A DNA stretch of 64,000 bases. Source: DATFVJ01 sp963826515. GTDB lineage: Bacteria > Actinomycetota > Actinomycetes > Streptosporangiales > Streptosporangiaceae. Below are positions 32,340-40,956 of the stretch, one piece after another. Location: contig CAWGXI010000012.1 in assembly GCA_963826515.1 (NCBI GenBank), positions 248,001-312,000 of the forward strand, in the 5' to 3' direction. Each line of letters opens with the position of its first letter. The first letter of the stretch is position 1. Under the pieces are notes generated by a model. It saw only the letters and a list, made by a program, of their open reading frames with translations. It made no database searches and was not told the origin of the DNA. Position numbers and translations under genes: made by a program.

Positions 32340-33497
32340 GTGGTAGCCGGCACGCCCTTCGAATTCGGCACGGCCAGCCGGGTCATCGTGGGGCCGGGCC
32401 GGGCGGCCGAACTGCCGTCGGTGCTGGCCGGGCTCGGGTCACGGGTGCTGGTGTGCACGGGTTCACGGCCAGCCAGCCACGCCGGGTTGCTGGCCGGCCT
32501 GCAACTGCCCGCCGCGGTCGTCACAGTGCGCGGCGAGCCCACGACAGGATCGGCGCGGGCGGCCACCGCCGCCGCCCGCGAGCACGGCGCGGACGTTGTT
32601 GCCGCGATCGGCGGTGGCAGTGTAATCGACCTGGCCAAGGCAGTGGCGATGTTGCTGGGCAACGGCGGCGACCCGCTGGACTACCTGGAGGTCATCGGCG
32701 CCGGCGGGAAAATCACCAAGGCCGCCGTGCCGTTGGTCGCCGTTCCCACGACTGCGGGCACCGGCTCGGAGGTGACCGCCAACGCGGTGCTCGCGTCGCC
32801 CGCGCACCGGGTCAAGGCAAGCCTGCGCAGCCCCCTGATGATCCCGCGGATGGCGCTCGTCGATCCGCTGCTCACAGCCACCTGCCCGCCGGCCGTCACC
32901 GCGGCAAGCGGGCTTGACGCACTTACCCAGTGCCTGGAGCCGTTCGTGTCGGTCCGGGCGAACGCGTTGACCGACTGCCTCGCGCGCGGCGGCCTGCGGC
33001 ACGCCGCGGCCGGGCTGCGGCGAGCTTATGAGGATGGCACCGACCTCGAGGCGCGCAGCGACATGGCGTTGTGCAGCTTGCTTGGCGGGATGGCGCTTGC
33101 CAACGCGAAGCTAGGCGCGGTTCACGGGCTCGCCAGCGTTGTCGGCGCGGTCGCTGACGTGCCGCACGGCGCCGCTTGTGCCGCGCTCCTCGCGCCTGTT
33201 GTCGACGCGAATGTACGCGCACTGCGCTCCGTGCAACCGGGCGGCCCCGCCCTTGCCAGGTATGCGGAAGCCGCACAACTGCTGACCGACGATCCCGGTG
33301 CCGCCGTCGAGGACGGCGTCGCCTGGATCCGGGAGACCGTCACCCAGCTCCGAATTCCCGGTTTGCGCGAATTCGGCCTGGCGCCGCAGGTCTTCGGTGC
33401 GGTCGCCGCCAGGGCGATGCAGGCGAGCAGCACACAGGGCAATCCCGTTGTCCTGTCCCAAGACGACCTGTGCGCGATCCTGGCGGCAGCGGCGTGA
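32340..33497 (+). CDS. Iron-containing alcohol dehydrogenase / maleylacetate reductase-like
   Basis: This 385-residue type III dehydrogenase has VGPGRAAELPSVLAGLGSRV at the start. The NAD(P)-binding VAAIGGGSVIDLAKAVAML, PLVAVPTTAGTGSEVTANAV, the metal ligands in GLDALTQCLEPFVS and GAVHGLASVVGAVADVPHGA, and a helical C-terminus follow. In place of the usual His-A-x-E-x-x, the ligand is in the Q-C-L-E form (DALTQCLE). That differs from the CHALES version in the transhydrogenase at 4.5 kb. GTG 32340 lies directly after the ABM stop. Maleylacetate reductase activity is possible but cannot be separated from alcohol dehydrogenase by sequence alone. Confidence 0.83.
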   Translation: MVAGTPFEFGTASRVIVGPGRAAELPSVLAGLGSRVLVCTGSRPASHAGLLAGLQLPAAVVTVRGEPTTGSARAATAAAREHGADVVAAIGGGSVIDLAKAVAMLLGNGGDPLDYLEVIGAGGKITKAAVPLVAVPTTAGTGSEVTANAVLASPAHRVKASLRSPLMIPRMALVDPLLTATCPPAVTAASGLDALTQCLEPFVSVRANALTDCLARGGLRHAAAGLRRAYEDGTDLEARSDMALCSLLGGMALANAKLGAVHGLASVVGAVADVPHGAACAALLAPVVDANVRALRSVQPGGPALARYAEAAQLLTDDPGAAVEDGVAWIRETVTQLRIPGLREFGLAPQVFGAVAARAMQASSTQGNPVVLSQDDLCAILAAAA

Positions 33498-33599
33498 ACC
33501 CTGCCGCGCAGTGGCGGCGAGCCAGGGGGTTATCGTCGTGGGGAGTGAGCTGCGTGGCGGCCGATTGCGCCGCCGGACTCGCCAGCAGGGGGCGTCCGC

Positions 33600-34538
33600 G
33601 TGAGCACAGTAGATGCCGAGCTTGAGATAGCCGAAAGGCCTGTCACGGCGGCCGGTCTTGAAGTCACGGGCGCGCGGGAGGCAAGAGCCGGCGACGTGAC
33701 CGTTCGCCGTCTGCTTCCGCTGCGGCTGCGCCGCAGCGTCGGGGCGTGGTGCTTCGTCGATCACTACGGGCCGATGTCGGTGGATGGCGTGGCCGGGATG
33801 CAGGTCCCGCCGCACCCGCACATCGGCCTGCAGACCGTCACGTGGCTGCTGACGGGCAACGTGCTGCACAGGGACAGCCTTGGCAGCGAGCAGATGATCA
33901 GGCCAGGGCAGCTCAACCTGATGACGGCCGGGCGCGGGATAGCCCACTCCGAGGAGTCGCCGGTACCCCGCGACCCGCAGCTGCACGGCCTGCAGCTATG
34001 GGTGGCGCTGCCCGCCGAGGCGCGATTGACAGAACCCGGCTTCGAGCATCACGCGAAGCTGCCGGGCACCGGGATCGGCGGTTTCGCGATCACCGTTTTC
34101 ATCGGGTCCCTTGGCGGCGTGAGGTCGCCGGCCCGGGTGTTCTGCGACATCGTCGGCGCCGACCTGGTTGCGTCCAAAGACGCCCGCGCCCGGGTGCCGC
34201 TGGAGCCTGCACGCGAGCACGTGATCTTCGTGGCCGCCGGGTCGGCTGAAGTGGAAGGGACAGCCCTGCGGCCGGGCCACCTGCTCTACCTGAGCACCGG
34301 GCGCGATCAGGCGCTGGTGGCGGCTGCCCGCGACAGCCGGATCTTCCTGCTCGGCGGTGTGCCGCTCGGCGAGCGCCTGCTCATGTGGTGGAACTTCGTG
34401 GCCCGCACACCTGAGGAGATCGCGGCCGCGGCCAGGGAGTGGCAGCAGGGCGGGTTCGGCATGGTGGGTGGTTACCGCGGCGAACCGCTGCCCGCCCCGC
34501 CGCTTGACGTCACGCGGCTGCGGCGTCCGACCACGTAG
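33600..34538 (+). CDS. Pirin family protein
   Basis: This 312-residue bicupin starts GTG at 33600. The N-terminal cupin has LRRSVGAWCFVDHYGPMSVD, then VPPHPHIGLQTVTWLLTGNV with two metal His residues, SEQMIRPGQLNLMTAGRGIA and HSEESP with a further His/Glu, the standard pirin metal site. The C-terminal cupin includes PAREHVIFVAAGSAEVEG and LLGGVPLGERLLMWWNFVAR. Bacterial pirins are nuclear-protein relatives with quercetinase or regulatory activity. No substrate can be read here. It follows the dehydrogenase by 102 bp. Confidence 0.9.
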   Translation: MSTVDAELEIAERPVTAAGLEVTGAREARAGDVTVRRLLPLRLRRSVGAWCFVDHYGPMSVDGVAGMQVPPHPHIGLQTVTWLLTGNVLHRDSLGSEQMIRPGQLNLMTAGRGIAHSEESPVPRDPQLHGLQLWVALPAEARLTEPGFEHHAKLPGTGIGGFAITVFIGSLGGVRSPARVFCDIVGADLVASKDARARVPLEPAREHVIFVAAGSAEVEGTALRPGHLLYLSTGRDQALVAAARDSRIFLLGGVPLGERLLMWWNFVARTPEEIAAAAREWQQGGFGMVGGYRGEPLPAPPLDVTRLRRPTT

Positions 34539-34632
34539 TTCCCCGCAGACCGCTGGTGGCACGCGCCGCGGCAGCCGTTACGGAGGTGTTTGCGCCGGGG
34601 GACGCCCCCCGGGTCACCCGCAGAGGTTCCCT

Positions 34633-36189
34633 TCAGCTCAACCGGGTGCGGAGATGCTCGCCAACGCGGATCGCGTTGGCCATCACGGTGAGCCCGGGAT
34701 TCACGGCGCCAATGCTTGGGAAGAAGCTGGTGTCGACGATGTACAAGTTGTCGAGTTCATGCGCCTTGCAGTCGACGTCGAGCACGGATGTCGCCGGGTC
34801 GGTACCGAACCTGGCCGTGCCGGCCTGGTGGGCGACGCCGGCGATCTGGACGTTCATTCGCATGTAGAAATTCTTGTGGAGCACATGGTGCTGCGCCATC
34901 CCGACGTGGTTCAGGATCTTCCTGAGCTCGCCGTACAGGTCGGCGGCCTCCGCGTCGTTTGTGTTGGTATAGGCCAGATGCACGCGGCCGTCGCGGTCGA
35001 GGGTCACCCGGTTGTCCGGCCTGGGCAAGTCCTCGGTTGTCAGCCAGAAGTCAACGGCGTGCTCGGCGACTTCGTCCAGGCTCCAGAGGGGTGCCAGCTT
35101 GGTCAGCTTTGGCTCCTCGCCCTTCATGGCCATTGCATTTGATTTCCCGAGCATCTGAATGTTCCCGATCGGCCACTGCCTGTCTCCCGCTGGGAGGTAG
35201 AAGTCGTTGAGGCCGAGGGTCTTCTGGAACACGGTGTGGTTGGCCTCTTTGTCGAGTGCCACCACCGCCTTGCTGTTGTGGAACATGTAGTTGCGGCCCA
35301 CCTGGTCCGAGCCGTTCGCGAGCCCATCCGGATGCTCGTAGTTCGCAGAAGCCAGCAGCACCTTGGCCGTGTTAGCGGCGCCCGCTGCGAGCGCGACGAT
35401 ATCGGCCGAGTACACCTCCCGCTTGCCGCTTGCGGATCTGACTAGCACTCCGGTCACCGTGTGGCCAGAGGGATCGGTTTCCAGCTTGACGACCTCGGCG
35501 CCAGTGATCAGCGTGACATTTTCCCTGTCGAGAATGGGCCGGACCGCGATGGTCTCCGCGTCCGACTTCGCGTGCACCAGGCATGGGTAGCCGTCGCACC
35601 AGGTGCAGCGGATGCAGGTGCTCGCCGGCCTGCGGGCTTCGTCGAGCAAGATCCCGCACGGAGCGTGGAACGGGTGATAGCCGCCCGCGCGCAGGTCGTC
35701 GAAGAGTTGCTGGATCCTGGGCTCGTGCGACACCGCCGGCCATGGATACTGCTTACTCCACTCGCCCTCCGTGGGGTCTTCGCCGTGTGCGCCGTGCACC
35801 TGGTAGAGCCACTCCGCCCTGGTGTACCAGGGCTCGAAGTCGGCATAGCCGAGCGGCCACGCAGGTGACGTGCCGTCGACGTGTTTCAGTTCGCCGAAGT
35901 CCGCCGGCCGCAGCCGGTAAAGGGCAGCCCCGTAGAGCTTGGTCGCCCCACCGACGAAATAGTGCACCTGCGGCTGGAACTGCTTGCCGTCGCGGTCGTA
36001 CCAGGTATCGGGCGAGATGTAGCGGCCGTCGTCGAAGACGTCCTTCGGGTCCCAGTTCTGCGTCTCGCGCGGCAGGAAGCCGCCCCGCTCCAGCAGGGCG
36101 ATCTTCTTTCCAGAAGGTGCAAGCGTGTGGGCCAGCGTCCCGCCGCCCGCGCCGCTGCCGATGATGACGATGTCGTAGCGTTCTGTCAC
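34633..36189 (-). CDS. GMC family oxidoreductase
   Basis: This 518-residue FAD enzyme has an N-terminal IIGSGAGGGTLAHTLAPSGK nucleotide fold and the second FAD region YFVGGATKLYGAALYRLRP. A Cys-rich insert (TCIRCTWCDGYPCLVHAKSD) follows, then VALAAGAANTAKVLLASANY. The C-terminal active-site block has VAHQAGTARFGTDP and IGAVNPGLTVMANAIRVGEH, with the catalytic His and Asn. It oxidises an alcohol or sugar. The close relatives include the soluble choline/glucose type and cellobiose-like enzymes. The frame is open farther upstream, but GTG 36189 is the family-normal start, just before VTERYDIVIIG. It is divergent from the PIG-L gene. Confidence 0.88.
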   Translation of the reverse strand: MTERYDIVIIGSGAGGGTLAHTLAPSGKKIALLERGGFLPRETQNWDPKDVFDDGRYISPDTWYDRDGKQFQPQVHYFVGGATKLYGAALYRLRPADFGELKHVDGTSPAWPLGYADFEPWYTRAEWLYQVHGAHGEDPTEGEWSKQYPWPAVSHEPRIQQLFDDLRAGGYHPFHAPCGILLDEARRPASTCIRCTWCDGYPCLVHAKSDAETIAVRPILDRENVTLITGAEVVKLETDPSGHTVTGVLVRSASGKREVYSADIVALAAGAANTAKVLLASANYEHPDGLANGSDQVGRNYMFHNSKAVVALDKEANHTVFQKTLGLNDFYLPAGDRQWPIGNIQMLGKSNAMAMKGEEPKLTKLAPLWSLDEVAEHAVDFWLTTEDLPRPDNRVTLDRDGRVHLAYTNTNDAEAADLYGELRKILNHVGMAQHHVLHKNFYMRMNVQIAGVAHQAGTARFGTDPATSVLDVDCKAHELDNLYIVDTSFFPSIGAVNPGLTVMANAIRVGEHLRTRLS

Positions 36190-36284
36190 GGCCCTACCAT
36201 GTGCACACCAAGCCGGCTGTACATCGCCCAGATCGGGTGAAGCGGCGTGGCGCACCGAGCCAAGGCGCAGCTGAGGAGATGCAA

Positions 36285-36989
36285 ATGGAGCCAATGCCGG
36301 AGGAATGGGACCGGGCTGTGGCCGCGGTCGCCCATCCGGATGACCTCGAGTATGGAGCCGCCGCTGCCGTTGCCCGCTGGACGGCCCAGGGACGCGAGGT
36401 GTCATACGTGATGGCCACCCGGGGTGAGGCAGGCATCGCCGGGATGCACCCGGACCGGGTGCGCCCGATCCGTGCGGAGGAAGAGCGCCGCAGCGCTGCC
36501 GTCGTCGGCGTGCGCGAGGTCGTTTTTCTAGATCATGCCGACGGTCTGGTGGAGTACGGCACGCCGCTGCGCCGGGACCTCGCGGCCGAATTCCGCCGCC
36601 TGCGGCCGGACGTGGTCATCACCATGAACTTCGACCTCACCTGGGGCGAAAGCGGAATGGTCAACCACGCCGACCACCGTGCGGTCGGCGTTGCGGTACT
36701 CGACGCGTGCCGCGATGCGGCCAATCCGTGGCTCTTTCCCGACGCTGGACCTGCGTGGCCTGGCATCAAGCACGCCTACGTGGCGGCCAGCGGCGACCCG
36801 ACGCACTTCGTGGACGTCACCGCCACCCTCGAGGCGGGCATCGCCTCGCTGCGCGAGCACGCCGTCTACATCGAGGGCCTGGGCAGAGAGTTCGACCCGG
36901 ACGAGTTCCTTCGGAACATGGCAGGATTCGTCGGCCTTGGCGCCGGCTGCGAGTACGCGGTCGGTTTCCGGCGCTACACCACCGGATAG
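36285..36989 (+). CDS. PIG-L family deacetylase
   Basis: This 234-residue zinc-dependent N-acetyl hydrolase has the motif AVAHPDDLEYGAAAAVARW with the His-Pro-Asp-Asp site near residue 19. It also has the later ligand/catalytic HADHRAVGVAVLDACRDAA and a C-terminal acidic EFDPDEFLRNMAGFVG. PIG-L enzymes deacetylate N-acetylglucosaminyl or mycothiol-type substrates (MshB, Mca), LmbE and others. Which one applies here is not clear. The ATG at 36285 has GAGGAG six bases upstream, whereas the ATG at 36279 is too close. The start is 95 bp from the divergent GMC gene. Confidence 0.85.
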   Translation: MEPMPEEWDRAVAAVAHPDDLEYGAAAAVARWTAQGREVSYVMATRGEAGIAGMHPDRVRPIRAEEERRSAAVVGVREVVFLDHADGLVEYGTPLRRDLAAEFRRLRPDVVITMNFDLTWGESGMVNHADHRAVGVAVLDACRDAANPWLFPDAGPAWPGIKHAYVAASGDPTHFVDVTATLEAGIASLREHAVYIEGLGREFDPDEFLRNMAGFVGLGAGCEYAVGFRRYTTG

Positions 36990-37004
36990 CGCCGGGCCGG
37001 GCCC

Positions 37005-37320
37005 GAGGGCGCATCCCGTGGATCTTTGGCCGGCTCGGCGGGCGCTGGGCCGGCGCTGGTGTGGAGATCAGTGTGGCGCGTCGGTGGCAGCGGACTGGCA
37101 GCTTCTGGTCACAGTGCTGCTTGAGTGGTGAGTCACCTGGTCGGCGTGGCGTCCGCCCGAGTCAGGCCTGGTCGTCGCCGCCTGACGCACCTGACGCACC
37201 TGACGCGTCCGCCTCCACGAGGTGCTTGTACGCGGGGTGGCGGGCGATCCAGTCTGCGATGAACGGGCAAATCGGGCGCACCGGCCGCCCGCAACCACCA
37301 AGATCCACGAAACACACCCG
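37005..37320. repeat. MITE-like repeat, copy D, long form with foreign cargo
   Basis: The ends GGGCGCATCCCGTGGATCTTTGG-like (37008-37030) and inverted CCAAGATCCACG (37305-37316) match the family. The interior is not the common core but carries the tail of an acetyltransferase gene and three copies of CCTGACGCA. The length is about 316 bp. Confidence 0.6.
37162..37296 (-). pseudogene. GNAT acetyltransferase C-terminal fragment
   Basis: On the minus strand a short frame reads VRPICPFIADWIARHPAYKH, then LVEADASGASGASGGDDQA and a TGA at 37162-37164. The line CPFI-x-x-W-I-x-x-HP-x-Y-x-x-LV is the C-terminal signature of YjdJ-type GCN5-related acetyltransferases. The rest of the domain is missing, so only about 40 codons remain. 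The trailing GASGASG comes from a 9-bp tandem repeat. It sits inside a MITE-like pair of ends, so it may have been captured. Confidence 0.6.
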
Positions 37321-37349
37321 ATCTTCCCGGCTTCGCCGGACCTAGCTTC

Positions 37350-38054
37350 CTAGGACAGCGGCTGCCGGACGCCGAGTTCGTCCAGCCGGCTGAGCAGATC
37401 TGCCGGATCGGCATAGACGCGGAACGCGCCGGCCCGTTCGAGCTCGTCCCGCCCGTAACCGCCTGACATGAGCCCGATGCCAAGCGCGCCGGCGCGCCTT
37501 GCCGCGAGCAGATCCCACACGCTGTCCCCGACGACCATCGTATCCACGGGATCCACGCCGAGCATGGTCGCGGCAGCGAGGAACAGATCGGGATCGGGCT
37601 TGGCGTGGCGCACCATGTCGCGGGTCACCATCGGCGTGTCCGCCGGCAGCCCGAGCATGCCAAGCGCGGACCGGGCGGTCGCCGCGTAACCGCTCGTCGC
37701 GATCGCCCAGGGAACGTGCTGGTCGGTGAGCGCCCGAAGCAGGTCCAGTGCGCCTGGCAGCGGATGTACAGAATCGCGGCGCTTGTCGTACTCGCTGGCG
37801 TGCGACCGCTGCAACTGGCCGATCTCCGCCCTGGACAGCGAGCACCCGGTTTCACGCAGCAGCGCGGTCACGAAAAGGCCGCCGCTCATGCCGATCCGCC
37901 GGTGGATGCGCCATACCGACAGGTCGATGCCGAGCGCGGCCAGCGCGGCACGCCACGCAAGCACGTGCTGGTAAACGCTGTCGATCAGCGTGCCGTCAAG
38001 ATCGAAGAGGAACGCCGGAGGTGGCGTCTCAGGATACGGAAGCTGCTCGGTCAC
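37350..38054 (-). CDS. HAD family hydrolase
   Basis: This 234-residue phosphatase or phosphomutase has motif I AFLFDLDGTLIDSVYQHV and a helical cap (LAALGIDLSVWRIHRRIGMS, LLRETGCSLSRAEIGQLQ). Motif II is WAIATSGYAATARSALGMLG, the Lys is in VRHAKPDPDLFLAAA, and motif IV is MVVGDSVWDLLAARRAGALG. It is a second member of the family in the window, only distantly similar to the one at 24.2 kb. GTG 38054 is chosen (VTEQLPYPETPPPAFLFDLD), and an ATG at 38126 would add an Arg/Ala-rich lead. The region upstream has several CGGCATGGC palindromes. Confidence 0.85.
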   Translation of the reverse strand: MTEQLPYPETPPPAFLFDLDGTLIDSVYQHVLAWRAALAALGIDLSVWRIHRRIGMSGGLFVTALLRETGCSLSRAEIGQLQRSHASEYDKRRDSVHPLPGALDLLRALTDQHVPWAIATSGYAATARSALGMLGLPADTPMVTRDMVRHAKPDPDLFLAAATMLGVDPVDTMVVGDSVWDLLAARRAGALGIGLMSGGYGRDELERAGAFRVYADPADLLSRLDELGVRQPLS

Positions 38055-38193
38055 CTGATCAGCATGCCTTATCCGTGCGGTGAGCGTCTCTGGCAGGCCG
38101 CGCCGCAGCCATGCCGCCGCAGCCATGCCGCCGCTGGCTCCGGCATGGCGGCCGCGATTGGCTTCGGCATAGCGTATGCGGTAGTTCTTGGGC

Positions 38194-38388
38194 GTGACTG
38201 GCTCACCGTTATCGCCGGACGAGATCCGGGCAGCCGCGGAGATTCATCGTGAGCTGGGTCCAGAATACGAGAAGGCAGTCGTTGAATCCTTCCTCGACCG
38301 GCTCGGCCCGGAAATCGACGCCCGGGCAACATGGCCCGACCACTGCCCATGCGGTCAGAACTTGGTGAAGTGGTGGAAGCACTCGTAG
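38194..38388 (+). pseudogene. Truncated actinobacterial membrane-protein N-terminus
   Basis: The fragment MTGSPLSPDEIRAAAEIHRE then LGPEYEKAVVESFLDRLGPE and IDAR matches the conserved N-terminal block of small actinobacterial membrane proteins (E-x-H-R-E-L-G-P-E-Y...V-E-S-F-L). The usual membrane helix that follows is absent. After codon ~45 it runs into sequence antisense to the glutamine synthetase-like gene and stops at 38388. The downstream part has been lost by deletion at that gene's 3' end. Confidence 0.55.
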
Positions 38389-39776
38389 CCGACGCTCTGA
38401 TCAGCGAATGCGGCTGCCTCGGCCCGCTTGACCGCGAGGTAGGCGCGCCTGCGCAGTGGGCCGAGGGCCTCCATCAGCAGTTCGTCCGCCTCGAGAGCGT
38501 TCAGGGCCGCGTTGAGCGACTCTGGCAAGCGGTGCGCCCCAACGCGCAGCCGTTCGGCTTCGGTCATCGCCGCTGGGTCAGTGTTGACTGCCTCGCCCGG
38601 GTCGAGCTTGCTGCGGATCCCGTCCAGCCCGGCGTGCACGTAAGCGCCGAGCGCCAGGTAAGGATTGGCGCTCGAGTCGGCGGGCTTGAGCTCTATATTC
38701 GCCGAACCCGCCGGGTTGCCGCGCATCGGCGAGCAGATCCGGATCGCCGCTTCCCTGTTGTCCATGCCGTAGACGGTGTACGCGCTCGCCCAGGTCTGCG
38801 GCGCGAGCCGGCGGTAGCTGTTCACGCTGCCGCAGGTCACTGCCGTGAGGGCGGGCAGGTGGGCGAGGAGGCCGCCGATGAAGTGGTAGGCCGTGTCCGA
38901 CAGTCCGTACTGGTCGGCGGCGGCGTGGAACAGATTGCGGCTACCTGGCTGGCCCGGGCGCGAGCCGGCTGAACCGTCCAGATCCCAGAGCGAGGCGTGC
39001 AGGTGGGCGCCGTTACCTGCCTGGTCGGGGATGGGCTTGGGCGCCAGGCTCGCCCACATCCCTTGGCGTAGCGCCACCCCACGGACGGTCTCGCGGTAGA
39101 TCACCTGATTGTCGGCTGCGCGCACCGCAGGAGCGTGCCTGATCGACATCTCCTGCTGGCCATGGCCGAGTTCCGGATAGTAGTGCTCGACCTGCAGGCC
39201 CTGCGCGGCAAGCGCCCGGACAAGCTCGATCGCATAATCATGCGCAAGATGGAATCCGGTAGCCGAATAGCACAGGCTGTCGTCGATCGGAACCAGCCGG
39301 TCGGGCCCGCCCGCGGGGTCAGCCTCGCGGCGGCCGAGCGTGAACTCGGGCTCGAAAGCCGCGGACATTGCGAACCCCTCGGCGGCAAGCTCGGCGACGG
39401 CCTGCTTGAGGAAGGTGCGCGCGCACGCCTCCCACGGCTCGCCGTCAAGCCGGACCAGGTCGGCGTTCATCGCGCCCGCGCCTGGCGCGTATGGGAGTGT
39501 CACGAATGTGGTGGGATCACCTACGATGCGCACCTCGCCTACCGGGCCCATTCCCTCGACCGGCTGCAGCGTGTCGAGCATCGACATTGCCATCATGGCG
39601 ACGGTATGCCCGATCCCGGTGTGCAGGCGTTCCGCGAGCAGCGGCAGGGACGCTGCCTTGCCGCGGATGATCCCGCCGTGGTCGGCGTAGAGGAACCGGA
39701 CGAGCGAGATCCCGTCGGCCTCGGCCTGCGCGAGCACGCGGCGGACGTCGTCGCCGTTGCCAGAAGAGCCGGTCAT
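38355..39776 (-). CDS. Glutamine synthetase-like ligase (GlnA family)
   Basis: This 473-residue protein has the GS fold: N-terminal beta-grasp (ISLVRFLYADHGGIIRGKAA), then EGFAMSAAFEPEFTLGRREA with metal Glu and GHGQQEMSIRHAPAVRAADN. The AGNGAHLHASLWDLDG His site, INSYRRLAPQ-like VNSYRRLAPQTWASAYTVYG, and REAAIRICSPMRGNPAGSAN followed by IELKPADSSANPYLALGAYV complete the site. These small variants of the family ligate ammonia or an amine to glutamate or a related acid (gamma-glutamylpolyamine or -amide synthesis). True glutamine synthesis is less likely because it lacks the usual adenylylation segment. The ATG at 39776 is the start. Confidence 0.85.
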   Translation of the reverse strand: MTGSSGNGDDVRRVLAQAEADGISLVRFLYADHGGIIRGKAASLPLLAERLHTGIGHTVAMMAMSMLDTLQPVEGMGPVGEVRIVGDPTTFVTLPYAPGAGAMNADLVRLDGEPWEACARTFLKQAVAELAAEGFAMSAAFEPEFTLGRREADPAGGPDRLVPIDDSLCYSATGFHLAHDYAIELVRALAAQGLQVEHYYPELGHGQQEMSIRHAPAVRAADNQVIYRETVRGVALRQGMWASLAPKPIPDQAGNGAHLHASLWDLDGSAGSRPGQPGSRNLFHAAADQYGLSDTAYHFIGGLLAHLPALTAVTCGSVNSYRRLAPQTWASAYTVYGMDNREAAIRICSPMRGNPAGSANIELKPADSSANPYLALGAYVHAGLDGIRSKLDPGEAVNTDPAAMTEAERLRVGAHRLPESLNAALNALEADELLMEALGPLRRRAYLAVKRAEAAAFADQSVGYECFHHFTKF

Positions 39777-39882
39777 GCCTCACACGTAACACAGCAAACG
39801 CGGCCCGTACAGCACGCCACGTTCCATGCTTAACGGCTGCCGCGTGGCGCGCCGCTCGCAGCGCATGCGGGGTTCCGGGGGC

Positions 39883-40812
39883 CTAGACCTCGGGATCCTC
39901 GTCGCGCCGGTCTTGCTGGGCGAGGAACTGCTGGAACTGGGCCGCCAGTTCCTCGGCGGTGGGCAGGTTACCTGAGTCGTCGGCCAGCAGGTTGTCGCGC
40001 TCGCTGGCGCCGGCAAAGGCCTCATACTGCTCTTCGAGCGCGTGCACGAGGGACTTGATCTCGTCGGATCCCTCGACCTGCCTGGTGATCTCGGCATCCG
40101 CGAGCTCGGCCCGTTCGCGCAGTGGCGCGACGGGTAGCGCAAGGCCGGTCGTGGCGATGACCGCCTCGAGCGCGGTCACAGCGGCCGCTGGATACGGCGC
40201 CTGCGCTAGGTAGTGCGGCACGTGCACGGCAAAACCGATCGCGTCGTGGCCGGATTCGCCGAGCCTCAGTTCCAGCAGTGCTGCTGCGCTGCCTGGCACC
40301 TGCACCCGGTTGAGGAACGGCTTGTAACCGGAGACGAGTTCCGGCCGGGTCGCGTGCGCCGTAAGGCCAAGCGGCCGGGTATGGGGAACAGCCATCGGAA
40401 TGCCGTGAAACCCGACCGCGATCCGCACATCCAGCCGCTCCACCAGGCCGAGCACGGCTGCAAGGAAACGCTCCCACTCGTGGTCGGGTTCGGGCCCTGT
40501 GAGCAGCAGGAACGGGGTGCGGTTCTGGTCGTGCACGAGGTGCAGGACAAGCTCGGGCGGGTCGTAACTCTCCCAGTGATCTCTGACAAAGGTCATCACG
40601 GGCCTGCGCGACCTGTAGTCGATCAGCCGGTCCACGTCAAAGGTTGCCACGATCCGGTGCTCTAGGGCGCTGAGCAGGTGCTCGGTCACAAGCGCCCCAG
40701 GGGCGCCGGCGTCGATGAACCCTTCGAGGCTGTACAGCATGACCGGATTCGCAAGCTCCGACAGGTCGGCGTCGAGCGTATACAGATCTTCTTGACCCGG
40801 CAACGCGACCAC
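39883..40812 (-). CDS. PAC2 family protein
   Basis: This ~309-residue protein is related to proteasome-assembly chaperone PAC2. It contains DLSELANPVMLYSLEGFIDA, ATFDVDRLIDYRSRRPVMTF, LLLTGPEPDHEWERFLAAVL, VGFHGIPMAVPHTRPLGLTA and FAVHVPHYLAQAPYPAAAVT. The acidic C-terminal tail is AQFQQFLAQQDRRDEDPEV. Actinobacteria have proteasomes, and these proteins are near-universal there, although their client is not settled. The start is uncertain. GTG 40812 follows a GGAAGG site closely, and TTG 40803 has better spacing. The frame is open to 40869 but that part has no family similarity. Confidence 0.8.
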   Translation of the reverse strand: MVALPGQEDLYTLDADLSELANPVMLYSLEGFIDAGAPGALVTEHLLSALEHRIVATFDVDRLIDYRSRRPVMTFVRDHWESYDPPELVLHLVHDQNRTPFLLLTGPEPDHEWERFLAAVLGLVERLDVRIAVGFHGIPMAVPHTRPLGLTAHATRPELVSGYKPFLNRVQVPGSAAALLELRLGESGHDAIGFAVHVPHYLAQAPYPAAAVTALEAVIATTGLALPVAPLRERAELADAEITRQVEGSDEIKSLVHALEEQYEAFAGASERDNLLADDSGNLPTAEELAAQFQQFLAQQDRRDEDPEV

Positions 40813-40956
40813 AGCCTTCCGTAGATCTCGCGCAAACCTGATGTCACGCGGCTCCGTGCACGTAAACAACGTAAGCCCTGGATTGATTCACTCCACGGCA
40901 GACGCGCCACGCCACGTTAGCGGCTGCGCTCAGCGATCTACAACGAGCGAGGCGAT

